From positions 1-11,460 of the forward strand of contig JASFYQ010000179.1 of the NCBI GenBank assembly GCA_045047105.1: a stretch of 11,460 nt of DNA. The letters are read 5' to 3'. Under the pieces are notes generated by a model. It was not told the origin of the DNA, made no database searches, and worked only from the letters and a program-made list of their open reading frames with translations. Positions 6,062-11,460 of this stretch are shown in pieces (positions within the stretch are counted from its first letter, which is position 1; the number at the start of each line of letters is the position of its first letter). The translations under genes were made by a program, and so were the position numbers. The stretch is from JADGAU01 sp045047105. GTDB lineage: Bacteria > Pseudomonadota > Gammaproteobacteria > GRL18.

Positions 6062-8695
6062 CTAATCTCCTCTTAAGGCCAATGCAGGAGATGTTTTACT
6101 CAGGCTCCAGGCAGGATATATTGCAGCTAAAAATGAGGCAAAAATAGCTAATCCCACGGCTAAAACAAACTCTTTCCAGGGTAAAATAAATTGCATCGAC
6201 CAGCCAAACGAGCGGTAGTTAATTACATCAATTAATAAATAGGCCAAAACTATTCCAATCGGAATAGCTAGTATTGCCGCGACTATGCCCATAGTCAGGG
6301 TCTCTATATAAACCATGGTGGACAATTGCCTGCCGGTTAAGCCCGTAGCCCGCAGGATGGCAAATTCTCGGCTGCGCTCCAGCTCTATAGCCATTAGTGC
6401 TGTAATAATGCCTACAAAAGAAACCAGTACCACCAGTAATTTAAGTACATTGGTAATTTTAAAGGTGCGATCAAAAATAATCATCGAGCTATTGCGTAAT
6501 TGCTGTTTAGAAATATATTGTAGTGATTTATTTTTAATTAGAGCCTCTAGTTGCTGCTCAAATTGTAATTTTTTATGCTTGTTTTGTAATATCTCGCTGG
6601 ACAGATAAAGCCCCATAGCATTGAGTTTTTGCTGCTTCCAGTGCCGCTTATATGTTGCCCTGCTCATGTTTATCAGCCCCTGTTCAGAGCCATAATGATA
6701 ATAAATGCCAACGACTTTAAATGCCTGTTTATATTCACCCTGTGCTGTAATTTTAATAGGCAGGTAAATATTATCCCCCATTGATATTCCATGGTGATAA
6801 GCATATGGCTCGGAAATAATAATAGCATCCTGTTCAAACCAGGCCTGTTGTGCTGTTGCCGCGTTTCCTTGTTTAAAATGAAACGCACTAAAGCTATTAG
6901 CTGGAATATCCAAAACAGTTAAATTATGGTATTTTCCATCAATAAAAAAACGTACTTCCTGATTAGAGCTAATAGAATTTACCCCTGGCATTTGTGATAA
7001 AGCAGATACAAAGGATTTATCCAAAGGATCTAATAAATTATTTGGCCTGCTAACCGAGCTATTATTAAAAGAACTAATATAATAATCTGCTTTTAGGTAA
7101 GCCAACAACCAGTCGTCTACGGTAAAACGAAAGCTATCTACCATAATTCCAATTCCCAGAGCAGAAGAAACAGATATGGTTAAAGCAGCAATAGCAACTA
7201 TGCTGCGACTAAAAGAGCGACTAATATTATTTACTGCCATTTTTCCTGGTAAGTTAAATAAAAACTTCATTAATATAGCTAATAACATTAATAGATAACG
7301 ACTAATAAAAGGCAAGAGGCAAATAAATGCCGCCAGTAAAAGAAATATCGAGCTAAAGCCCATTAATATGGCATTGCTGTGATCACTAAAGGGTATTTTA
7401 AGTAGCCAATATACCAGCAGGCAGCCGAATCCTCCTGGCAATAATAACCAACGGCTCCACAGGTTAATTTTAGTTTCCAGTTCACTGCGTTGTAAAGCCA
7501 TAACAGGTCGGGTATATGCCGCTTCCAGAGCGGGAATGAGTGCCGATAATAAAGTGGCTCCGATGCCAAGAGAGAGTGCCTTAAGCAGGCTAATATAACT
7601 CCAATAAACTTCTGTTACCTGACTAACATAATAGAGATCATTAATAGTACGACTGACAAAATACAATAGAATTTGAGCAAGTGCAAAACCTGAAGCTATA
7701 CCAATCAGGGTCGATAAGATTGCAATAAAGAATGCTTCTAATAATACTAATTGAAATAATTCTTTGCGGCAAACACCTAAAACGCGCATTCGCGCCAGTA
7801 AATCTCTACGCTGAACAATAGAAAACATCATGGTGTTATATATTAAAAACATGGCTACCAGAAGGCCTAACAGGCTTAAAGCAGTAAGGTTTAATTCAAA
7901 GGACTGACTTAATTGAGCTGTAGCTTTAGTATATTTATCTGCTTCAACCAGTTGTATAGTTTCTGGTAATAGCTGTTTAATTTTATTAATTGTGGATACT
8001 TGACTGGGTGCTATTAATAAATCAATCTGACTAATATATCCTTTTAGGTTTAACAGCTCCTGAGCAGTGCTGATATCACTGATTAACCAGTTTTTTAATT
8101 GCGACCGATACACCTCTGGGGCTTTATAGGAGCCAATAATAAAAAGAGGTAAGTCTTGCTGAGAGCCGTTTTTTTCAACAATTAAGCTAATCTTATCCCC
8201 AACCTGTAAGTTATATTGTGCTAAAAAAGAATGTTCTACCAGTATGGAATTTTTTTTGGTTAATAAGGCATTTAGATTGTTAGCAGGTAAAGATGGCATT
8301 AGAGCTTGTTGCTGCCAATTGCGGATTTCCGCTTCACTAAAGGGATCAATACCAATCAGTTGAGCCCTGAGCTGGGGCGTATTATTAGTAATTTGCACTT
8401 GTATGCTTTGCTTTATAAGCGGAGCAACTTTTCTTAAACCCAGTTTATTACGTAACTTTATATAAAGTGATTCAGCCAGCAGATTTTTTGAACTGACAAT
8501 ACGATGTGTGGCTTTTCCTGTAATCGATTGGCTAGATAAGTTAAAAGCTTCTCTGGCACTATGGCTGGCCAGATCGATACCCACTACCAGAGCTACACCC
8601 AGTGCAACACCTAATATTGAAAACAATAGGTGCAGCGGATGTTTTAGGTAATATCGCCAACTGGAGAGATACAATAATCTATTCTTTATCTTCAA
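6062..8695 (-). CDS. Two-domain FtsX/MacB-type ABC transporter permease
   Basis: This 877-residue inner-membrane protein has two FtsX-like halves. The first has a helix at about 21-44, a large extracytoplasmic domain (45-265), then helices at about 267-293, 314-345, 366-390, 416-432 and 442-464. The second has a helix at about 498-520, an extracytoplasmic domain (about 525-745), then helices at about 750-770, 795-822 and 842-862. The coupling-loop signatures RRDLLARMRVLG (297-307) and ERSREFAILRATG mark each half. Such permeases work with LolD/MacB-like ATPases on lipids, lipoproteins or envelope substrates. It resembles a fusion of separate permeases such as AttF and AttG. The gene begins with TTG at 8695, overlapping the ATPase stop by four bases, with GAGGAA eight bases upstream. 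No lipoprotein-specific feature identifies the cargo. Confidence 0.88.
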   Translation of the reverse strand: MKIKNRLLYLSSWRYYLKHPLHLLFSILGVALGVALVVGIDLASHSAREAFNLSSQSITGKATHRIVSSKNLLAESLYIKLRNKLGLRKVAPLIKQSIQVQITNNTPQLRAQLIGIDPFSEAEIRNWQQQALMPSLPANNLNALLTKKNSILVEHSFLAQYNLQVGDKISLIVEKNGSQQDLPLFIIGSYKAPEVYRSQLKNWLISDISTAQELLNLKGYISQIDLLIAPSQVSTINKIKQLLPETIQLVEADKYTKATAQLSQSFELNLTALSLLGLLVAMFLIYNTMMFSIVQRRDLLARMRVLGVCRKELFQLVLLEAFFIAILSTLIGIASGFALAQILLYFVSRTINDLYYVSQVTEVYWSYISLLKALSLGIGATLLSALIPALEAAYTRPVMALQRSELETKINLWSRWLLLPGGFGCLLVYWLLKIPFSDHSNAILMGFSSIFLLLAAFICLLPFISRYLLMLLAILMKFLFNLPGKMAVNNISRSFSRSIVAIAALTISVSSALGIGIMVDSFRFTVDDWLLAYLKADYYISSFNNSSVSRPNNLLDPLDKSFVSALSQMPGVNSISSNQEVRFFIDGKYHNLTVLDIPANSFSAFHFKQGNAATAQQAWFEQDAIIISEPYAYHHGISMGDNIYLPIKITAQGEYKQAFKVVGIYYHYGSEQGLINMSRATYKRHWKQQKLNAMGLYLSSEILQNKHKKLQFEQQLEALIKNKSLQYISKQQLRNSSMIIFDRTFKITNVLKLLVVLVSFVGIITALMAIELERSREFAILRATGLTGRQLSTMVYIETLTMGIVAAILAIPIGIVLAYLLIDVINYRSFGWSMQFILPWKEFVLAVGLAIFASFLAAIYPAWSLSKTSPALALRGD

Positions 8696-9381
8696 ACGTA
8701 CTGTTCCTCAAGCTGAGCATTTTTTAATAATAAAATCCTGTCTGCTCGCCCTGCAAGCTCCTGATTATGGGTTACCATCAGCATGGTCATCTGGTATTCT
8801 TTAACCAGCCCCAGTAAAACATCCATTACCTGATGCCCTGTTTCATCATCCAGATTACCCGTTGGCTCATCCGCTAATAAAATTTGTGGCTGATGGATAA
8901 TCGCCCTGGCGATAGCAACTCGCTGTTGCTCTCCACCTGATAGGCGATCAGGGTATTGCTGCTGTTTATGCTCAATAGAAAGTTTATTTAATAAATGTTT
9001 AATTTTTTTAATAGCGTGATGGTCCAGTTTATTACATAATTCCAGAGGAAACTGAATATTTTCTAATACCGTAAGAGTGGGAATTAAATTAAAAAACTGA
9101 AAAATAAAGCCCATAGAAAAACGTCTAAACAAGGTTTTTTGCTCATCATTCAGAGCGCTAATGTTTTTTAAATTATCTTTCTCTGCCCATAAAACCTCTC
9201 CGCTATCTGGCTCATCAATACCCGATATCAGATTTAATAAGGTAGTTTTACCCGAACCACTGGGGCCAACCAATGCAATAACTTCGCCCTTATTGATGCA
9301 AACATTAATATTTTTAAGAATAATATGCTGCTGCCCTGCTTCTAAATAATTTTTACTGATATTATTGAGCTGAATTTGCAA
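8692..9381 (-). CDS. LolD/MacB-type ABC transporter ATP-binding protein
   Basis: This 229-residue nucleotide-binding protein is of the family's usual length and powers the permease encoded directly downstream. Walker A is GPSGSGKT (39-46), the Q-loop glutamine is 95 (FIFQFFNLIPTLTV), the signature is LSGGEQQRVAIARA (147-160), Walker B is ILLADEPTGNLD (167-178) and the switch histidine is 205 (VTHN). The residues around the Q-loop and D-loop fit the MacB/LolD/FtsE branch. The start is TTG at 9381, chosen because AGGGAG lies six bases upstream and no nearby in-frame ATG exists. It is the first gene of the operon and divides the regulatory region 9382-9606 with terB-like gene on the other strand. 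Confidence 0.92.
   Translation of the reverse strand: MQIQLNNISKNYLEAGQQHIILKNINVCINKGEVIALVGPSGSGKTTLLNLISGIDEPDSGEVLWAEKDNLKNISALNDEQKTLFRRFSMGFIFQFFNLIPTLTVLENIQFPLELCNKLDHHAIKKIKHLLNKLSIEHKQQQYPDRLSGGEQQRVAIARAIIHQPQILLADEPTGNLDDETGHQVMDVLLGLVKEYQMTMLMVTHNQELAGRADRILLLKNAQLEEQYV
8704..8709 (-). promoter_or_regulatory. Ribosome binding site for the TTG start of the permease
   Basis: GAGGAA on the minus strand lies within the last codons of the ATPase gene (Glu-Glu), eight bases before the TTG at 8695. Together with the four-base stop/start overlap it supports translational coupling and this start. Confidence 0.6.
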
Positions 9382-9387
9382 TGTGGT

Positions 9388-9393
9388 CTCCCT
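9388..9393 (-). promoter_or_regulatory. Ribosome binding site for the TTG start of the ATPase
   Basis: AGGGAG on the minus strand, six bases before the TTG at 9381, is the only good Shine-Dalgarno for this gene. The encoded MQIQLNNISKNY fits the normal N-terminus of LolD-type ATPases, so a start further in is not needed. Confidence 0.65.
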
Positions 9394-9438
9394 GAGCAGA
9401 AAAGATGGATGACTGGATGATATGTTTAAGCTAATAAG

Positions 9439-9446
9439 AGTATAAT
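9439..9446. promoter_or_regulatory. Possible overlapping -10 boxes in the divergent region
   Basis: The plus strand carries TATAAT (9441-9446), pointing at terB, and the minus strand carries TATACT (9444-9439), about 58 bases before the ATPase start. No convincing -35 is seen for either. The plus-strand reading would place the large palindrome (9468-9558) in the terB leader RNA. Only one of these, or neither, may be used. Confidence 0.25.
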
Positions 9447-9467
9447 CCTAATCCACATTTTAAGACA

Positions 9468-9558
9468 TATACCCATGATACTTGGAAATGCAGGCTTTCG
9501 TTTAGTACTTTATTTATAAAGTACTTATCTTAAGATATTTCAACGTATAACGGGTATA
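9468..9558. repeat. Long imperfect intergenic palindrome (MITE-like or regulatory)
   Basis: The outer ends are TATACCC (9468-9474) and GGGTATA (9552-9558). The inner arms are AGTACTTTAT (9504-9513) and ATAAAGTACT (9516-9525), perfect 10-base arms with two bases between. Between them, further parts of the two arms also match: GATAC..TTGGAAAT on the left, and TATACGTTGAAAT on the complement of the right. The whole is one nested imperfect palindrome of about 91 bases. The ends can be read as flanked by TA dinucleotides, as left by IS630/Tc1-type insertion, but this is an inference. It fills much of the gap between the ATPase and terB genes and holds no reading frame of note. Confidence 0.55.
9526..9537. 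repeat. Perfect 12-base palindrome next to the larger dyad
   Basis: TATCTTAAGATA is self-complementary and begins at the base after the inner 22-base dyad (9504-9525). It has no counterpart in the left arm of the large palindrome. It could be a protein binding site or a by-product of arm divergence. Confidence 0.35.
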
Positions 9559-9587
9559 GTTATAAATCAGGAAGACAGAGTTATAAA
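9558..9587 (+). repeat. Direct repeat AGTTATAAA, two copies 21 bases apart
   Basis: AGTTATAAA occurs at 9558-9566 and 9579-9587, offset by 21 bases, about two helical turns. The second copy ends 19 bases before the terB-like ATG. It could be a pair of sites for one regulator, or chance in AT-rich DNA. Confidence 0.3.
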
Positions 9588-9606
9588 CTAAACTATTGAG
9601 TATTTT

Positions 9607-10074
9607 ATGATAGCAAAATTAAAACAGTTTTTTCAAACGAACCTATCCGCAATTGAAGAAAAAGATGAAAATCATCAATTGCAATTAGCCACCAGTGCTT
9701 TATTTATTGAAATGATGCTACAAGATGGTGAAGAACAGCTTGAGGAAAAACAGGCGGTTAGAAAGGCCATTAAAAGTTGTTTAAATATTAACGATAAGCA
9801 GATAGACGAGTTATTTGTAATTGCTGAAGAGGAGCTAAAGCAATCCACCGATTATTTCCAGTTTACCCAGTTAATTAATAAAAACTATAATCCGCAGCAA
9901 AAAATAAAGATCATAGAAAACCTTTGGACTATTGCCTACTCAGATTCTCAGCTGGATGATCTGGAAGAACATATGGTCAGAAGAATTTCCGAGTTAATTT
10001 ATGTTCCTCATACTCAGTTTATTAAGGCTAAGTTAAAAGTTATAGAGCAAATGGATAATTCAGCTAATGGCTAA
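9607..10074 (+). CDS. TerB-like (tellurite resistance TerB family) cytoplasmic protein
   Basis: This 155-residue acidic, all-helical protein has no signal peptide or membrane segment. It matches the TerB-like family: an early LATSALFIEMMLQDG stretch (27-41), then ENLWTIAYSDSQLDDLEEHMVRRISELIYVP (in the C-terminal part, about 103-133), whose acidic Asp/Glu residues resemble the metal-binding helices of the fold. The family is common as a stand-alone gene in gammaproteobacteria; its function there is not established and tellurite resistance should not be assumed, since no other ter genes are present. The ATG has a modest TGAG six bases upstream. The stop lies six bases before the stop of the convergent SLT lipoprotein gene. 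Upstream lie the direct repeats and the large palindrome. Confidence 0.8.
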   Translation: MIAKLKQFFQTNLSAIEEKDENHQLQLATSALFIEMMLQDGEEQLEEKQAVRKAIKSCLNINDKQIDELFVIAEEELKQSTDYFQFTQLINKNYNPQQKIKIIENLWTIAYSDSQLDDLEEHMVRRISELIYVPHTQFIKAKLKVIEQMDNSANG

Positions 10075-10080
10075 TATTTG

Positions 10081-10692
10081 CTAAAAGAACCACCAGCCAT
10101 TATCATCCAGATCGGCTTTACAGCGCTTATATTGGGCACTATATCGCTTAGCACGCTGATCTACTTTTCTAGCCGTTTTGATTAGCCATTTTTTCTTTTT
10201 ATAGGTTTTACGTCTATAACCGCCCCATCCTTCATGATAATTCAGGTATTGATTATAGGCATCCCATTTTGAGACTTTATTAATTTTATGGGTTTTATAT
10301 ATAAACCAGCCCATAAAATCCATGGCATCATCAAAATCACTGCGACTATTCCAGGAGTTGCCTGTTTCTCGCACATAATCCTTCCAGGTCAGTGTTTTTG
10401 CCTGAGAGTAACCATAGGCCGAACTGGCTCTTCCGGTAGGTATAAAGCCCAAAAAATATTCCATAGGTGGCCTGGCATCTGCTTTAAAGGAGCTTTCCTG
10501 ATACATCATCGCCATAGGCACTTGCACGGGAACACCCCATTTTTTCTTTGTAGCTAAAGCGGCATCATACCAATCCTCTTTTTCTTTAAAAATTTCGCAG
10601 AGGTTATTGGGCTGAGCAGGAGGAGACGTGCTACATGCCTGAGTTAATAAAATGCTCAGTAGGATAAAGATGTATTGGGGTATTTTATTCAT
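10081..10692 (-). CDS. Lipoprotein with a lytic transglycosylase (SLT) fold
   Basis: This 203-residue protein begins with a lipoprotein signal peptide ending in LLTQAC, so Cys20 should be lipidated. It shows the SLT fold: the helix MAMMYQESSF (60-69) with the likely catalytic Glu66, then SAYGYSQA (91-98) and YHEGWGGY (152-159). The enzyme would cleave peptidoglycan glycan strands at the envelope. Cys32 and Cys191 could form a disulfide. The tail is basic (RKTYKKKKW, RAKRYSAQYKR) and ends in NGWWFF. The fold is compact compared with most MltC/Slt70 enzymes, which carry extra domains. No clear Shine-Dalgarno precedes the ATG. The gene diverges from the rhodanese gene and converges on the TerB-like gene. 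Activity is inferred from the motifs only. Confidence 0.82.
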   Translation of the reverse strand: MNKIPQYIFILLSILLTQACSTSPPAQPNNLCEIFKEKEDWYDAALATKKKWGVPVQVPMAMMYQESSFKADARPPMEYFLGFIPTGRASSAYGYSQAKTLTWKDYVRETGNSWNSRSDFDDAMDFMGWFIYKTHKINKVSKWDAYNQYLNYHEGWGGYRRKTYKKKKWLIKTARKVDQRAKRYSAQYKRCKADLDDNGWWFF

Positions 10693-10799
10693 AAGATATT
10701 TTAAATAAAAGAGTGTATTCTGGGTTATTGATTAATAAAATGCAAATATATCTATTAAGAAGATTACTAGATGGTTAGGCTCTACTCACTTTTTAAAGG

Positions 10800-10805
10800 T
10801 ATAAT
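10800..10805 (+). promoter_or_regulatory. Candidate -10 box for the rhodanese gene
   Basis: TATAAT lies 46 bases before the ATG at 10852 in the 159-base gap between divergent genes. The -35 region (near 10775-10782, TTAGGC or similar) is weak. No equally good -10 is seen for the SLT gene on the other strand. Confidence 0.35.
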
Positions 10806-10851
10806 AGTTTGCTTAAAATATAACTCTTTAATTTAAGCTGATATTTAAATC

Positions 10852-11211
10852 ATGAAAAACTACTTACTATTTATCATACTCACATTAGTTTTACTTACCG
10901 GATGCTCAAAAGTAAGTGATGAAGTATTAACCGCAGCACATAAAGCAGTAGATAACGGCGCAATTATTGTTGATGTACGTACTCCCAAAGAATATAAAAG
11001 TAAACATATTAAAGGCGCAATTAACCTTCCATTACGAGAATTGCATAATAGCTATGTCAGGCTACCCAAAGATAAAGAAATAGTGGTTTATTGCAGGAGT
11101 GGTAATAGAAGTGCAACAGCCTCAAAACTCTTAAAACAACACGGTTTTACTGTTTATGACGTTGCGACCCAGGGTGATTGGGAAAGGGAAATACCGCAAC
11201 TGCAAAAGTAA
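10852..11211 (+). CDS. Rhodanese-domain lipoprotein
   Basis: This 119-residue protein has a lipoprotein signal peptide ending in LLTGC (Cys18), then one rhodanese domain. IIVDVRTPKEYKSKHIKGAINLP (38-60) is the usual entry, and CRSGNRS (81-87) is the active-site loop with the catalytic Cys81. Such proteins form a cysteine persulfide and transfer sulfane sulfur; the location, anchored in the inner or outer membrane and facing the periplasm, follows from the lipobox. The physiological donor and acceptor are unknown. The ATG has no strong Shine-Dalgarno. The gene stands alone on + and no terminator with a good stem is visible after its stop at 11209-11211. Confidence 0.88.
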   Translation: MKNYLLFIILTLVLLTGCSKVSDEVLTAAHKAVDNGAIIVDVRTPKEYKSKHIKGAINLPLRELHNSYVRLPKDKEIVVYCRSGNRSATASKLLKQHGFTVYDVATQGDWEREIPQLQK

Positions 11212-11238
11212 TAAAAAAACCATATATAAGTTATTGAT

Positions 11239-11256
11239 TTTAAATAATTATTTAAA
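11239..11256. repeat. Perfect 18-base AT-only palindrome
   Basis: TTTAAATAATTATTTAAA reads the same on both strands and lies 27 bases after the rhodanese stop. It has no G or C, so it makes a weak hairpin and is a poor terminator. In such AT-rich DNA it may arise by chance, but perfect symmetry over 18 bases is noticeable. Confidence 0.35.
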
Positions 11257-11306
11257 TATAAAATAATAAAGGTAAAAAACACCTATAAAATTTCATAACT
11301 CAACAG

Positions 11307-11453
11307 TTAACAAAGCAGTTTTAAGTGCTTGTTTGTTAAACTATGCAGCATTTGATGATAGCCTAAGATAAAAGCACAGTATAACAAGGCTCGATACTTT
11401 CAATATAACATGAGCTGCTTCCAGAGTTTATAAGAACAAGTACTTAAAATTGC
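11307..11453. repeat. Long nested palindrome, MITE-like element or structured RNA
   Basis: GCAGTTTTAAGTGCTTG (11315-11331) pairs with CAAGTACTTAAAATTGC (11437-11453); the two differences are G-T pairs, so an RNA stem of 17 pairs is unbroken and may extend to about 20. Further in, TAAACT (11337-11342) pairs with AGTTTA (11425-11430), GCAGC (11345-11349) with GCTGC (11414-11418), and AGCCT (11360-11364) with AGGCT (11387-11391). The right-hand arms occur in reverse order, so the pairs nest. A local alternative is TTAACAAA (11307-11314) with TTTGTTAA (11332-11339). There is no reading frame. The rest of 11212-11460 is otherwise featureless AT-rich DNA. Confidence 0.55.
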
Positions 11454-11460
11454 ATCCACA

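Noticed and set aside
6315..6608. 97-codon + strand open frame inside the permease gene
   Set aside because: It is antisense to the well-supported FtsX domain and has no family features.
9607..10074. Tellurite resistance function for the TerB-like gene
   Set aside because: No terA, terC, terD or terE is nearby and the stand-alone family is not known to confer this resistance.
10288..10557. 89-codon + strand open frame antisense to the SLT lipoprotein
   Set aside because: The opposite strand carries clear lipobox and SLT motifs; this frame has none.
11261..11340. Possible rho-independent terminator for the rhodanese gene (AGGT/ACCT stem near 11270-11284)
   Set aside because: The stem is only four pairs and no T-run follows it on the + strand.
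1..11460. CRISPR array, tRNA, rRNA, transposase or phage gene
   Set aside because: No regularly spaced repeats, tRNA-like cloverleaf, rRNA segment, or mobility or phage protein was seen on either strand.

Overview
The window is AT-rich, tightly packed bacterial DNA. Protein families (LolD/MacB-type ABC ATPase with a fused FtsX-type permease, AttH/CrtC lipocalin, TerB-like protein, SLT lipoprotein, lipobox signal peptides, Shine-Dalgarno starts) point to a Gram-negative proteobacterium, most likely a gammaproteobacterium. This is inferred from the proteins alone; no rRNA or tRNA is present to support it.

Layout. (1) 1-383: a leader with an extended -10 promoter, then a small two-helix membrane protein on +. 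(2) 4782-361 on -: a complete group 3b [NiFe]-hydrogenase operon in the order hydB (iron-sulfur), hydG (flavin/NAD(P)), hydD (small subunit), hydA (large NiFe subunit), then a dedicated maturation endopeptidase. Genes overlap or are at most 12 bases apart, so they are probably cotranscribed. The complex should be a soluble, reversible NAD(P)(H)-linked hydrogenase; some relatives also reduce sulfur or polysulfide. The hyp genes needed to build the NiFe centre are not in the window. (3) 9381-4889 on -: a three-gene operon for an ABC system of MacB/Lol/Att type: ATPase, an 877-residue permease with two fused FtsX-like halves, and a secreted AttH/CrtC lipocalin-like protein. (4) 9382-9606: an intergenic region built around a roughly 91-base imperfect palindrome. 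(5) 9607-10074 on +: TerB-like cytoplasmic protein, converging with (6) 10692-10081 on -, a lipoprotein with a lytic-transglycosylase fold. (7) 10852-11211 on +: a small rhodanese lipoprotein. (8) 11212-11460: no gene, but a second long nested palindrome (about 140 bases).

How it fits together. H2 metabolism is the main recognisable pathway. HydA and HydD carry H2 catalysis and electron transfer; HydB and HydG pass electrons to NAD(P)+; the protease trims the HydA tail after nickel insertion. The ABC/AttH set, the SLT lipoprotein and the rhodanese lipoprotein are all envelope functions with no visible link to the hydrogenase.

The gene content is ordinary for such bacteria. The least explained features are the two large intergenic palindromes, which may be MITE-like elements or structured RNAs. 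I did not find convincing evidence of a new multi-gene system.
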